Shown: positions 1-13,269, counted from the first letter of the stretch. The stretch is DNA of 64,000 nt from Watersipora subatra (GCF_963576615.1 NC_088715.1:52616007-52680006); one strand, 5' to 3'. The notes: generated by a model from the letters alone, not told the origin. Numbers and translations: made by a program.

Positions 1-246
1 ATTAAAATTACTTTGAAAAAACGTTGGTAAAAGTTGTAATAATTTTTTCTTGCCTTAAATTACAAACTGAGTTGAGATAGATTTCACAAAGTCTCTATTG
101 TCCAGATAAAGGTATTAGTGAACCCAATTAAAAAGTACTTTACACTCATCAGTTTTGAATGATAGACATGATGACTGGCCTTAAAAACACCGAAATTCTC
201 ATGAATTCAGCATCTAATAAACATTGTAAAAAGTTCTTTGACTTAC

Positions 247-1347
247 CAGAACAATGGCAGCATTCTCTCCCTTTGCCAGATCTAGCTCGATTTTAATAAC
301 TCGTTGGCTGTCCTAAAATTAAAAAATTTCATAGCTGTATTTCTAACAACAAGTTTTCTCGAAATGTTAGCTCAAAAATTTAACAGTTAGAGGGAGTAAA
401 TTAGGTAAAGAACAACATCAAATGCTACTAGATTAGGAGTTATAAACATTATAACAAAGTGAGCTTTCCAAAAATTTGTGTCAGACCACTTGATTAATCA
501 GCTTATCACCACAATCGTTTGAAAATTCATACAATCAAAAACAAATTACAAAAGATGCTTGTAGAAATAAACAATGAATCGCTTCACTTTTATTCAGAGA
601 AATTCTATTCATGATTTCAATAAACACTGATGAAGGAAAGAATGACCCCCTTAGAGAACTTCAATAAATTTTGGTGTGGGAAAACAAGGCTAAATGGCAT
701 TGGTGCTGAGCAATTCTGAAGGCGATGACAAAAATGTAAACTAACTTAATAAATTGATGCGCTATATATTTTTGTACTTTGACTTTTGAGATCCGCCAAC
801 TGGTATAATTATATATTTATATCAAATCAAAGAGCATATTTATTTATATATTCTAATTTTACATGGTATAACAGGCAAAATAAATCTGGTCGTTAAAGAG
901 AATACTTTACTATTATGGAGCGTGCTTTTGCAATGCGAATGGTATTATACATATTTGATTGTACTCGGGCTGTTGAATTTTAACCAAGTCAGCAGGTAAT
1001 TTATTTAAAATTCTTGCCTCATACTCTAAACAAAACTTAATATAAAATACAAGTTTATTGTATTTAACTTCAAACTCTTCCCTTGACTATCATGAACTTA
1101 GCCATACAGGTAAGTTTAGATAGTTCTGGTGTATATTTTAACTGGTTCTATAACAGGGTTTTAATAAAGTTTAATCTCTCAACCTACCAGATCTACGACT
1201 TACCTCATCAAATCTTCTGAACATGTAGGAAATCATGAAAAGGTTAAATAGAATGAGAGCCAACAGTGTAACAGCTAAGATGGCTGTACCAAAACCAAAG
1301 TGCCTCAGCTTTGCCTTGTTTTCTTGAGCCATGCTTTGAACCTCCAT
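247..1347 (-). CDS. Membrane-anchored short collagen, type 2 (partial, N-terminal exons only)
   Basis: Two coding exons are visible: 1204-1347 (48 codons, start MEVQSMAQENKAKLR) and 247-312 (22 codons, start DSQRVIKIELDLAKG). Both have consensus GT-AG borders and both introns are phase 0. Exon one holds a lysine-containing cytosolic stretch, then a hydrophobic helix at about residues 20-40, ending YMFRRFDE. By comparison with the complete copy at 32686-35470, the exon with the R-X-K-R site and C-X-C pair should begin only about 170 bp beyond the left edge of the window, followed by the Gly-X-Y exon. The visible part has no disabling change. It diverges head-to-head from the type 1 gene at 13696, with roughly 11 kb between promoters. 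Family assignment rests on near identity to the complete paralogue. Confidence 0.85.
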
Positions 1348-1511
1348 CTAAAATACATTTTAAAATCATATTTATGGTAGTCTCATTCTTAAAGCTTTAT
1401 AGTGGTATCTAAAATTTTAGATTTTTAAGTTTTGAGCAGCACTGGTACAACCTTAAAATTTGTTCTAAAATGTGTAGCAAATATGAACAAAGTAATTTTT
1501 TATAAACATAC

Positions 1512-1558
1512 CTTAATATCTACAGTGATAGAGAACTTGAGCTTTGGACCAAAAACTA
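1512..1558 (-). other. Non-coding first exon of the left type 2 gene
   Basis: The sequence ends in GTAGATATTAAG followed by a GTATGT donor (intron from 1511 downwards). The acceptor lies immediately before the ATG at 1347. The transcription start near 1558 is estimated from the TATA box and not observed. The same exon is found at about 32471-32524 in the right arm. Confidence 0.6.
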
Positions 1559-1585
1559 CTGTGCTTTTGTGATGGATAGACCTTA

Positions 1586-1593
1586 TATTTATA
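1586..1593 (-). promoter_or_regulatory. TATA box of the left type 2 gene
   Basis: TATAAATA on the minus strand, within GGTATAAATATAAGG. The same sequence is found at the mirror position 32443-32450. Confidence 0.65.
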
Positions 1594-3242
1594 CCTGGTT
1601 CTAATGTTTTGATTGGACAGTAAGACTCTGACATATATCCTGTTTGCAGAATGTATTAGCGGCTAATCCCACCAATTGAAAGCGGAGGTGCTTAGCCTAT
1701 GATTGATGTACTTGTAAATAAGGTGAATATACTGAGGCACAGGCTATTTCAAACAGAATGTGTATTTGATTAGCAAATTGCTTACAGCCCTGTGTAGCAA
1801 TTTATTTCTGTAAATTCAAACTTTAAATGCTATAAGTTTAGAATCTTTATCCAATGTAATACCTTTTGCTATAATTTCCCTTTTTAATTTGGAGTTGTTT
1901 TCCTTCCAAACGTTGTGGTAGTTCTGTAGTTTGCTAGAGCCATTTATCAAAAGTTTTTATATTAAATTAGTGGCAAGTTCAAATTATATGAAACTATACA
2001 ATTCTAATCTTTTAATTCCATGTCAATTAGGTGCAATAAAAATATCTAAAATTGTCAAGAAAAGTATATAAAAAGTCTATTTTTGAGCTCATGGTTTTGT
2101 GAATAAATTTCAATGAATTCTTTTTACCTGGTCAGTCCTCCCTTAAACATGATTTTATACAGTTAACCAGATAAATGTGAAAATTTTCTTTATCGTTTCA
2201 GCAATAAAAATCTAAATTCAATAGTAATTAGCTAATCTAATTAAATTAATTAAAAATTCGGATATCAAAATCAAAAAAAATATAAAGACTGTTTAGGAAA
2301 TCAAAGTTTTGTTTTTATAGAGCTCTCGAAAATAAAAAACTCACTCTGGTTGATATTTTGCCTGCTAAATTCAGCAGTCAATTTAGATCAAAGCCAAAAA
2401 TTTAAACAACACACAACGCACTGACATGAGAAAGTTTTTGTGAGCAGATTACAAAGATGAAGTATAATGATAAATTTTATATCTGTGATTACATGTAGCT
2501 TTACTTTCAGTATAAAAGGCAGCAGAAAGTTAAGACAGCAGAAAGTTAAGGCAGCAAACTATATTTATTAAACTTAGTAATGATTTAAGATGAATCAAGC
2601 TGAAGTTAAAACTTAATAAAACACAAAATCGAAGTTATACCAGAAACTAAAATATGTGAAATATATTTTTAAAGTCTGCTATAACATTATTTAGTTTGTG
2701 TAAATCTAACTACAAAGCAAACAAAAACGTTTTTACCTAAACATTTGAATCATAAGAAAAATTTGAAAACAATTTAATTTAGTTGAACAATTTTCTTGAA
2801 TAATTTTAGTTATTTTTATGAAAAATTAAATACAATAAAAAAATAATACAATATTAAACTTTAACTTAGGAATTTACAAAAAAAAATTGATTACTTAATT
2901 AAAATTAAAAACAACCCAAGAAGAAGTACATGTAACTGATGGCTGTGTATTTACTGGTTTGATAAACTGGAGCATAAGATACATTACCACAAAAGAAAGA
3001 TATTTCTTCAAGCTCTATTTTACATGGCAGTAATTTAAACTGACAGCTTGACATCTCCTAACGAGGAATTAATAATAGCCTTACTTTTTCACATTATAAT
3101 CTGCTGATAAAATAATCATATATTCTATTTATCACTAGATTGTCCTTCACAGAGTTACCCCTACAATTTTATAGCCCTCTTCTTTTGACCTGATGATCAA
3201 TCGATTGCTTGTTGGCTGGTACGTGATAAATAAGCAAAACTT
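1594..3242. other. Intergenic, no gene seen
   Basis: AT-rich sequence mirrored in the right arm at about 30.8-32.4 kb. It includes two copies of a 16-bp unit around 2520-2556 (core AGCAGAAAGTTAAG) that is present three times in the right arm. No open frame longer than chance and no exon-like conservation was seen. Confidence 0.6.
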
Positions 3243-5356
3243 GAAAACATTAAAAAAAAATTTCAGGACATCCTAAATAGTATCCTAAACTACGACATGC
3301 GTGGGTACAACTAATAAAAATACTGTTTATGTGATCTAATGCACTGTAATCCTTTGTCTGTAAATTCACCAAAAACTTTAGGAAACAACTTTAAATAGTT
3401 TTACAAATCAATAACCAATAATATTTAGCCAAGACCTAATTTAACCTGTATCAAACCGTTTAACAAAGCAATATGTACTGTATATTATACCTAGGTACTA
3501 AATAGATATACTAAATTAAAACCCTTACACTAGCTGCCTCACCTTCTATAATTTTACTTCTTTTATCTTGTTCTTAAAATATGACGTTTAAAAATTGACT
3601 GAATAGTCTAAAAACAAAAATTTGTTTGTTGCAAGGATGCGAATCCTTGATTTAAATTTAACTGCTCAAATAATAATGGAAGCCAAACACTGATAAAGAA
3701 ATTGCTGATGACTAACTACTGTTGATCATAAGTACTGTAATGTAGGTTATGAAACATACTTGTGGTCTTACAAATATAATTTTCCATTGTGATAATATTA
3801 TGTAAAAAACAGCTCATTATTTATATTTGTAGTTATTTGCTATCAAATAGTGTAGATTTCAATTACAGCAGTTACACCCCAGTAATAACGCCAATAACCA
3901 AAATAACAATGATTAACTAAACTTATCCAAGTTCTTGATGAGTGGCTCAGTTTTCAACTGCTCATAAAAGGACAGCTTTTACCATTTCCATTTCAAAATT
4001 GGAAAGCTGATACAAGTAAAAATTATTTATGATTTCAGTTAAGAAACCACTGACAAATCATAAGAGGAACCGACAGATTGTAAAAGTCCTAAACAAGGAT
4101 AAGATGTTATTTTCATTGGGCTATGATCTGTAGGTTAAAAATCTAACAGCTGGCAGGCGTCATACGCTCAGATTTATGTTATATTAATATTATATTCTAC
4201 TATGATTTTAACCCTAGTAGCAATTTGTCATTAAACAACGAAAAACTGGTTCATTGATCATCCACAGTCATTGTCTTTGTAGTCAGATACAATGAAGCAT
4301 GTCTCAGCCTAATCATTCTCCAATAAGATATCAAGACAAGCGATTAACACTTCATTAGCCTCTCTTGTGGTAACTTCCGGTTTACCGTCTTACCGCTGTC
4401 AGTTTAGTATGCGGAGTTCAAAAAGTAAAGCCAAAGCTATTTTCTCAAGTATGACAGTTTTTGTTTAAAAGTTAGTCAGAATAAAGTACCAAAGTATAAC
4501 TTTGATCATTAAACCGTTTTTGTAAAGCTCAAAGTTAACAGCTCAAAACAAGCTGTTTTTAAAAGAAACATACTTGTCTAGTAACAGAGTTTCATAAATG
4601 TGTACAGGTAAAATACTATGATTAATTTAAATGAACTCTTATTGCTGTTAATGGCGTACTCATTGCTTGATTCAAAAACTAAATTCTTACTGAATAGATG
4701 TGATAAAATGCAGCTTTAGGGGTTTAAATGTTACCCTTTGCAATTACTTGTTTGTTTTGTTGTATTTTAGTTAGCAAACCTTTGCCAAAAGCAATTTAGC
4801 TAAAACTGCAAAAAAATAACGTGACATTTTTTTCATTAATAAGCAATCAAAAGGAGTTATGCAAAAAGTGGTGAAGATCCAAACGCAGACACTATTTAAG
4901 TAAAATAATTAAAAAATGTTAAGTAAAGTGGCATATAGCATAAAAACAGCATTTAGAAACAGTTTTTAGATTGACTAGAACTAACTTTTCCACAAAAATG
5001 TTAATTTATCTTATTTATTTGTAAAAACGGCCACAAAATCAATCAATATAAAAATTAAAAACAACTACCTAATGTAATTCAAATACTTTGGTTGACAAAT
5101 TACTATAAAAAACAACTACTTTTAACACTGGTTGATAAATAAACAAACTAATTTTTACTGTAACCTATAATTAAGTTAACCTAATAATCTGTACGGTAAC
5201 AAAACAAGATTTCTACTTTTTTAAATATAGGAGTAATGTTTTTTCACTACTTGGCAACACAAGTAAACACAAATACAAGTTTAGGAATGAAATTGTTAGT
5301 GAATGGTTCATAGATATATAAACCTAGATTGGCCAATAATAGCTATTCCCATTGGT
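3243..5356. repeat. Tandem duplication unit P (left arm)
   Basis: About 2.1 kb that is repeated at 6849-8976 and occurs once, inverted, in the right arm (about 28.7-30.8 kb). It starts near AACATTAAAAAAAAATTTCAG and ends at CCCATTGG. It has no convincing coding potential. It is followed by the outer end of the foldback transposon (about 5313-5395). Confidence 0.75.
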
Positions 5357-5395
5357 TGCCTTGTCAGACTTAAATAGCATGACGTTACGTCATCG
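5313..5395. mobile_element. Solo end of the AATGGT foldback element
   Basis: ATAGATATATAAACCTAGAT through TTAAATAGCATGACGTTACG matches the terminal roughly 85 bp of the 27211-28748 element. No second end is adjacent. It sits at the junction of duplication units P and Q, so it may mark the recombination point. Confidence 0.6.
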
Positions 5396-5400
5396 AATTA

Positions 5401-6848
5401 TGACTAACTACTGTTGATCATAAGTACTGTAATATACGTTATGAAACATACTGGTGGTCTTACGAATATAATTTTCCATAGTGATAGTATTTGGTAAAAG
5501 ACAGCTTATCATTTATCTTTGTAGTTATTTGCTATCAAATAGTGTAGATTTAAATTACAGCAGTTACACCCTAGTAATAATGCCAATAACCAAAATAACA
5601 ATGATTAACTAAACTTATCCAAGTTCTTGATGAGTGGCTCAGTTTTCAACTGCTCATAAAAAGATAGCTTTTACCATTTCCTTGTCAAAATTGGAAAGCT
5701 GATACAAGTAAAAATTATTTATGATTTCAGTTAAGAAACTACTGACAAATCATAAAAGGAACCGACAGATTGTAAAAGTCCTAAACAAGGATAAGATGTT
5801 ATTTTCATTGGGCTATGATCTGTAGGTTAAAAATCTGACAGCTGGCAGGTGTCATACTCTCAGATTTATAGTATATTTATATTATATTCTATTAAAATTT
5901 TATAACTAGTAGCAATTTGTCATTAAACAACGGAAAACTGTTTCTATGATCATCCAACAGTCATTGTCTTTGTAGTCAGATACAATGAAGCATGTCTAGT
6001 GTATCCCCACATCAATACCACTTATAAGCGATATGAATAATATGGCTTGTCCAGTGGTATGCTAGTGGTCATTTTAAAACCACCAATGTAGTGGCATTAA
6101 TTTGCACTACAGTACTGGTGATGTGGTATTAGCTAATATCAGAGCGTGAGTAGTAAGAAATAACTATCTGCCTTTGCCTACTACTTGCTTTTGCCTACTA
6201 TTTGCTTTTGCCTACTACCACACCACAAGTGGTACTAAACTAATACCACTGTTGGAGCGGTTTTAAGCAATGCTATAATTATGTTTCCGCATTCTAGATA
6301 TTTTATAATAAATCATCAAAATAAATATTTCTGTATGAGTGATGCTAATAAAATCACATCATGAGAGGTACCAATGATATCTGCTAATAAGTGGTATTAG
6401 TGGTGCCATCTAAAACACTCATTTAGTGATACTAGAATGCGGGATGACCTCAGCATGTTTCAACCTAATCATTTTCCAATAGAGATGTCAAAGCAATAGA
6501 TTAACACTTCTTCAGACTTTATTGTGGTAATTTCTGGTTTACCTCAGTTTAATATGCAGAGTTCAAAAAGTAAAGCTAAAGTTATTTTCTCAAATATGAC
6601 GGTTTATGTTTGCACATTTCTCAGAATATTGTATCAAAGTATAACTCTGACCGTTAAGCTGATCTTTTAAAAGCTCTAAGTTTGCTACCTATTATCTGTT
6701 TTCAAGAGAACCAAACTTTTCCGGTAACAGAGTTTTGTTAAATGTGCACAAGTAAAATAATATAATTAATTTATATAAACTCCTATTCCCATTTATGACA
6801 TACTCATTGTTTAATTCAAAAACTAAAATCTTTTACTGAAGAGATATA
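5401..6848. repeat. Partial tandem duplication unit Q with a MITE insertion
   Basis: Copy of roughly 3709-4690, beginning TGACTAACTACTGTTGATCA, interrupted by a 454-bp insertion at 5998-6451. It breaks off at about 6848, where unit P' begins. Confidence 0.7.
5998..6451. mobile_element. MITE, Mutator-like by its 9-bp target duplication
   Basis: The insert is absent from the equivalent sites in units P and P'. It is bounded by AGCATGTCT (5989-5997) and AGCATGTTT (6452-6460), a 9-bp target duplication with one mismatch. Its ends are imperfect inverted repeats: AGTGTATCCCCACATC at the left, and GAGGTCATCCCGCATT as the reverse complement of the right. The interior has three copies of an 18-bp unit (core TGCCTACTACTTGCTTTT, about 6171-6227). 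There is no transposase frame, so it is non-autonomous. Confidence 0.65.
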
Positions 6849-8976
6849 GAAACATTTCAAGACATCCTGAATGACATCCTAAACTCTAATATTTGTGTGT
6901 GTACAACTAACAAACATATTTTTTATATGAGCTAGTTCCCTGTACCCTTTTGTTGATAAATTCAGAACAACATTAAAAAATAACTTTAAATACAATCAAA
7001 ATACTTAAAATACAATAAAGTAGTTCTACAAGTCAATAACCAATAATATTTAGCCAAAACTTAATTTAGCTTGTATCAAACCATTTAACAAAGCAATATA
7101 TACTGTGTTTCATACCGAGGTTACAAGTAGATATAATAAGTTCAAACTTTTAGACTTCTATCAAGTTTTCACTTCCTTTATCTTGTTTTTAAAATATTAC
7201 ATTTAAAAATTGACTAAATACTCTAAAAATAAACTTTAGTTTGTTTCAAGGCTACAGATCCTTGAATTAAATTTAACTGCTTAAATAATAATGAAAGCAA
7301 AAAACTGATAAAGAAATTGCTGATGACTAACTACTGTTGATCATAAGTACTGTAATATACATTATGAAATATACTGATGGTCTTATGAATATAATTTTCC
7401 ATTGTGATAATATTTGGTAAAAGACAGCTTATCATTTATCTTTGTAGTTATTTGCTATCAAATAGTGTAGATTTCAATTACAGCAGTTACACCTTAGTAA
7501 TAACGCCAATAACCAAAATAACAATGATTAACTAAACTTATCCAAGTTCTTGATGAGTGGCTCAGTTTTCAACTGCTCATAAAAAGACAGCTTTTACCAT
7601 TTTCTTTTCAAAATTGGAAAGCTGATACAAGTAAAAGTTATTTATGATTTCAGTTAAGAAACCACTGACAAATCATAAAAGGAACCGACAGATTGTAAAA
7701 GTCCTAAACAAGGATAAGATGTTATTTTCATTGGGCTATAATCTGTAGGTTAAAAATCTGACAGCTGGCAGGCGTCATACGCTCAGATTTATGTTATATT
7801 TATATTATATTCTACTATGATTTTAACCCTAGTAGCAATTTGTCATTAAACAACTAAAAACTGGTTCATTGATCATCCAACAGTCATTGTCTTTGTAGTC
7901 AGATACAATGAAGCATGTCTCAGCCTAATCATTCTCCATTAAGATGTCAAGACAAGCGATTAACACTTCATTAGCCTCTCTTGTGGTAACTTCCGGTTTA
8001 CCGTCTTACCGCTGTCAGTTTAGTATGCGGAGTTCAAAAAGTAAAGCCAAAGCTATTTTCTCAAGTATGACAGTTTTTGTTTAAAAGTTAGTCAGAATAA
8101 AGTACCAAAGTATAACTTTGATCATTAAACCGTTTTTGTAAAGCTCAAAGTTAACAGCTCAAGACAAGCTGTTTTTAAAAGAAACATACTTGTCTAGTAA
8201 CAGAGTTTCATAAATGTGTACAGGTAAAATACTATGATTAATTTAAATGAACTCTTATTGCTATTAATGGCATACTCATTGCTTGATTCAAAAACTAAAT
8301 TCTTACTGAATAGATGTGATAAAATGCAGCTTTAGGGTCTTTAAATGTTACTCTTTGCAAATACTTGTTTGCTTTGTTGTATTTTTGTTAGCAAACCTTT
8401 GCCAAAAAACAATTTAGCCAAAGCTGCAAAAAAATAACATGACATTTTTTTCATTAATGAGCAATCAAAAGGAGTTATGCAACAAGTGGTGAAGATCCAA
8501 AGGCAGACACTATTTAAGTAAAATAATTAAAAAATGTTAAGTAAAGTGGCATATAGCATAAAACAGCATTTAGAAACAGTTTTTAGATTGACTAGAACTA
8601 ACTTTTCCACAACAATGTTAATTTATCTTATTTATTTGTAAAAACGGCCACAAAATCAATCAATATAAAAATTAAAGATAACTACCCAATGTAATTCAAA
8701 TACTTTTATACGTTGACAAATTACTATAAAAAACAACTACTTTTAACCCTGGTTGATAAATAAACAAACTAATTTTTACTGTAACCTATAATTATGTTAT
8801 CCTAATAATCTGTACTGTTACAAAACAAGATTTCTAGTTTTTTAAATATTGGAGTAATGTTTTGTTACTACTTGGCAACACAAGTAAACACAAATACAAG
8901 TTTAGGAATGAAATTGTTAGTGAATGGTTTATAGATATATAAACCTAGATTGGCCAATAATAGCTATTCCCATTGG
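6849..8976. repeat. Tandem duplication unit P' (left arm)
   Basis: Near copy of 3243-5356 with scattered substitutions and small indels. Together with P and Q it accounts for most of the excess length of the left arm over the right. Confidence 0.75.
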
Positions 8977-9296
8977 TATATTGAAAAGGGGGATATGAGA
9001 GCGGGGCAAATAAAGCCCTGATGGCTCATGATTTGTGTGCAACAATTCATAATTTTCGTAGTTTTAACATATGGTGGTCATCAGATATTATCATAGAATT
9101 GCTTTAGTTTACTGGATTATGTATCCAAGAAGGTTTTTATGTAAAAATAAATGTGATTTTGTCACCTTTTCCTCATTAGCCCCATTGTTAACAACAGTGC
9201 AGTCAAGCATCAGGTACAATTCAATGACGTAACGTCATGCTATTTAAGTCTGACAGGTTTTTTCCCTATTAACCAATCTAGGTTTATATATCCATG
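8930..9296. mobile_element. Internally deleted AATGGT foldback element
   Basis: The ends ATAGATATATAAACC and (inverted) GGTTTATATATCCAT are flanked by the duplicated hexamer AATGGT (8923-8928 and 9298-9303). The body matches one inverted-repeat arm of the larger element at the mirror position 27211-28748, with the loop and much of one arm missing. The insertion therefore predates the inverted duplication. Confidence 0.65.
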
Positions 9297-9303
9297 GAAT
9301 GGT

Positions 9304-10663
9304 CAGACAAGCTTAAGGAAACCTGCTGCCACATCATCAGAAACATAACATATTCTTACTTATTGTTTTTATTACTGTTCTCCTAATTTATAAACTTCTG
9401 TTTGCCTATATTTATAAATTGACCTGTGGTTAATTAAGCACTCAGTTGTTCAACGGCAAGATATATTATCATGCGAATCTTACAGAAAATTTAATAAATT
9501 TTTCAAAGGTTTTCAAACTTTTTCCAAGTTCTGGTGTGTTACAATATAACAACAGTCCATGACATATTGACGGTTTTGTGATGTCTCATCTGGATGCAAA
9601 TGCATGCAAAAAAAAGAACAACATGCCATAAACGTCACATGACTAGTCAGACAATGCTGAAATATATTTTGTGTCACATCATCAGAAGCATAACATATTT
9701 TACTTATTGTTTTTATTACTGTTCTCCTAATTCTATAAACTTCTGTTTTCCATATCTATAAATCAACCTGTGGTTAGTTAAGCGTTCAACTGTTAAATGA
9801 TAAGACTTTGTATTATGAGAATTTTACAGAACATTTCATTAAATTTTTAAAGGTTTTCAAGTGTTTTCCAAAATTGGTACGTTGTAATATAACATCATCA
9901 CTATCTACAACTTTTAGAATTTTCAAGTAGGTTGTGCGGTCCTTGGTATATAGACAGTTTGTGGTATCTCATCTGAACGCAAATGCATGCGAAATAAGGA
10001 TCACATGATAGCCATAAAATGGTAATGAATTCAAAAGCACAACGTGAAGCGCCATTTTATTTTCACTGACTTGCAAAATTAGAGTACACTGTTTTAGTGC
10101 TATGTATACTTCTTCATTTTCTATAAAACTTAGATACAAGGGAGACTACTCCCAATCAAATTAATAGTTCACGCCTGACTCTTATTTGCAGAAAAAACAT
10201 AGTATCCAAATATAAGATACAAAATTTAATTATTACATAGAAATTATTTTGTTTTAATGTAAAACATTAAAAGTAAACATAAACTATTTAAATAAAAATA
10301 ACTATTTTTGCCTATTCTTTAGTGAAGTCACATAACTTGGTCATATATATGTAATGGTGATTAGTCTGGCAAAAGTTCATGTTAATGTTATGATCATGTG
10401 ATAGAAAGAAGAAGCTGATGAAACCGAAAGTAAACATGGTATTCTTAAAAAGACATAACAAAATGTTTAATTAATAACTTTGGCCTTTTCTAAGATGCTG
10501 TTGAAGTTAATATAAAATTAGGGAAAATATTTCCAGAGCTATGTTTATTTAGTGAATTACTTATTTTTACAGCTGCATCTATGTCCGAATTGTAGTGGAC
10601 ATAAACAAAGCTGTACAAATACAACAAGTTGTTCAGCAAGTTGTTGTACACATAGCTACAGGT
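9304..10663. repeat. Intergenic with a direct repeat of about 330 bp
   Basis: 9333-9610 and 9676-9995 are diverged direct repeats, each running from CACATCATCAGAA to a CAAATGCATGC motif. The same pair lies inverted in the right arm at about 26.5-27.19 kb. 10000-10663 is otherwise AT-rich with no gene seen. Confidence 0.6.
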
Positions 10664-11581
10664 TTAAAGGTTGACTTGCAACAAAAAATACATTACAGTT
10701 ATTTGGTATCAAAAGGTTCACCATGTCTTACTCTGCTGTGTTGTTGGTGCATAATATGTGGAAATGTGATTACAAGGTCTTAAAAGCTAAAAAACAAACA
10801 GTTAATCGCAGCCATCATGAAAACGCTGTAGTTTGGAGTCTCTTTATTTTGATGACATTCTCAAACCTTTTAGTTAATGTTTTGACACGTGATATCATCA
10901 CCTAAAATGATATGCCAATATAAAGCTAAATATAAATTGTCTCGTAGCACTAGTTTATGACAAACACTTTGGGTTCTACCAAAAAACCCTCATCAAATAC
11001 AAATGCTTGCTACTTTACAGTTTCATTACAGCCAGGTCTAATCATCTAGTTGTAATCTGATCATGAGACCCATAATTTCTGCCAAATGGTGCGGAGAATT
11101 TCTGCGGCATTTTTCGACTATCACATTTGACCAACAGGCTCTTTGTGTTTATCAGAGAATGAAATGCACTCCTTTGAGCTAAGGTTAAAAAAATAAACGA
11201 TTTTTTACAGTAGGTTTGGAGATATCAGTGCTCAAAGTGATAGCATTACAATGATGATGAAACAGGCGCGTAAGGACAATAGATATGGTTTTATTGAATG
11301 CATGGAGTATATTTTTGAAAATATTTCCACGAATGAGGTTGCATGAAAGTGTAAACAGAAGTCATGGTGTTCAGCTACGTCCCATTTGAGCCATTTTGGA
11401 AAATGTTTCCAATCTACGGCGCCTTCGTGATGGCTGCAATTAACTGTTTGTTTTTTAGCTTTTAAGAACTTGTAACCACATTCCCACATATTTTGCATCT
11501 ACAACACAGCAGAGTAAGACATGGTGAATCTTTTAATATCAACTAACTGTAATGTGAGTTTTGTTGCAAGCCAACCTTTAA
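10664..11581. mobile_element. TTAA-flanked foldback transposon, copy 1
   Basis: Begins TTAA-AGGTTGACTTGCAACA and ends with the inverted version followed by TTAA. The terminal inverted repeats are long (about 180 bp) and include GTCTTACTCTGCTGTGTTG. The open frames at 10595-10905 and 11232-11498 lie mainly in the inverted repeats and are not genes. The mirror insertion is at 24917-25832. Confidence 0.7.
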
Positions 11582-12962
11582 TAAATAAATTACTTTGAAA
11601 TAAATTAGGTCATCTACAAGTCACAGTCCAAATCGCTACTATAGCCTACATCATCATCCCTACTTAGTTATAAAAATCTCTTGATTAGCAAGCACTCGGA
11701 AAACTGTATGAAATATAAAAAAGAGATGTATTTCATAACAACTTTATTAACAGTGTCAGTGTTTCTTCACATTACAAATCACCAGCAGAAATACAGACAG
11801 TGCAACTACTACCACTGGACTGATTGATACTGCTCATACATACCATCATCAATATTACTATGTTTAGAAAGAGGTACAGCCAGTCTACATGTATGTTATC
11901 AAAATCGATAGGAGAATTTCACATTGATTTTTTCTGCATATTTCTGTAAATTCTATTTTGCCATTGAAATATTCAACTATTTTTAAAATAATTAACAATT
12001 TAAAAATAAAGAAACTCTTTTGTACAATCACATGTTACAGTAGAATTTCAATTAAATTATAATAGAAGCTGTCGAATTTTGTCAATTCTCGTAATAAAAA
12101 TTCTGACTCCTACACGAATGCAAAGCAAAGCTTTTTGTTTATTACCAAAAAAGTAAGTCGCTGATCAAAAGGTGTATAAATAAAAATAAAAACTGATTTA
12201 CAATGTCAGTGTCAGCATTTACAGATGAGATGTTATTTTATCTTTAAAAATTAGCTTTTTGTTTAGAAAATGTTATTGTTTTTAAAATTTTGTTGTATAA
12301 TGTATAGTTATACATAAACATATCATTGTATTTCACTGATAGTAGTCTGTTTTTTCAATAGAATTATATGCCTTGTACTAATGACAAAACTTCAGCATGA
12401 TCTCAACAGAATATTTGTTGACAAATGGACTCTTTCAAAACCACTTACTTTGGTCATGTAGATAAGACTAAACACATTGTAAAAGCTACATATATATCTG
12501 ATTGGAAAGTAGCCAATCTATATCGAAGAGTGCTCAGTCAAACTATTAAATATTTATGGATCGGGACGCCGTATGCTTTTGTATTCTTGAGCCAAGATTT
12601 TGCCCAATTGGCTGTTTTTATCTAGGCTCGTTTTCACAGCTATAAATGACTTATTTCTGAAAGATTACGAGGTTTAGTGTTGTTTACTAGACAAACTTCA
12701 ATAAAAAAGTTTGCGCAGCTGGTATATGCAAACATAGGTTAGTGGAGAAGAAGACATCCTCCATTTTAGATTCACAATATCAAAGTGGAAAGTCTGGGCC
12801 AGTGCCACATGCCAATACTACATATTTGCATGCTGAAGAGAATATAAAGTTAAAATTGAATTAATCATGCTATAAAATGTTTCCGGGTTGTTATGTGTCT
12901 GACTGCAGCCGCGTGTCATTGTATCCTTGGTAACGGCTTCTCATTAACGTGAGTGTAGAGGG
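11582..12962. other. Upstream region of the left type 1 gene, no further gene seen
   Basis: AT-rich sequence mirrored at about 23.54-24.9 kb. A 66-codon frame at 12425-12625 is open in both arms but differs mostly by replacement changes, so it is not called a gene. The last 200 bp before the TATA box (from about 12750) is shared with the promoters at 23.5-23.75 kb and 45.75-45.96 kb. Confidence 0.5.
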
Positions 12963-12970
12963 TATATAAG
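12963..12970 (+). promoter_or_regulatory. TATA box of the left type 1 gene
   Basis: TATATAAG followed by GCCCAGCAAATATCTCCTCC, a block repeated almost unchanged downstream of the TATA boxes at 23536-23543 (-) and 45962-45969 (+). The start site is estimated at about 12993. Confidence 0.75.
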
Positions 12971-12992
12971 GCCCAGCAAATATCTCCTCCAA

Positions 12993-13047
12993 CAGAGCAA
13001 CAGCCAGTTTACAGCTTTTTATTTTAGCGAGCAGCCCTACACTTACT
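12993..13047 (+). other. Non-coding first exon, left type 1 gene
   Basis: Contains AGAGCAACAGCCAGTTTACA and ends CACTTACT before a GTAAGT donor at 13048. The acceptor TTTTAG lies directly before the ATG at 13696. The 5' end is estimated from the TATA box. Confidence 0.65.
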
Positions 13048-13269
13048 GTAAGTACCTCTTTTAGTCAGAATCAACATTAGCAATGGCATATATAATTGAA
13101 TGTTTTTTGTAAAAGTTATAGTATTTCTGAAAGCTTCAAGTTAGAAATTATGCTGCAAGTTGACCTCCATGTATGTCATTATAACTAAAGTAAACTATAA
13201 AAACTATTCTAGTGCACTGTGAAAAAGCTTCTCAAAGATTCAATATGAAAATAATTATTGAGCCTTGAG

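Noticed and set aside
11232..11498. 88-codon frame shared with 25000-25266
   Set aside because: Lies in the inverted end and interior of the TTAA foldback element. No transposase motif.
12425..12625. 66-codon frame open in both arms (mirror 23882-24082)
   Set aside because: The two copies differ largely by amino-acid-changing substitutions, and there is no homologue upstream of copy 3. Openness is best explained by recent duplication.
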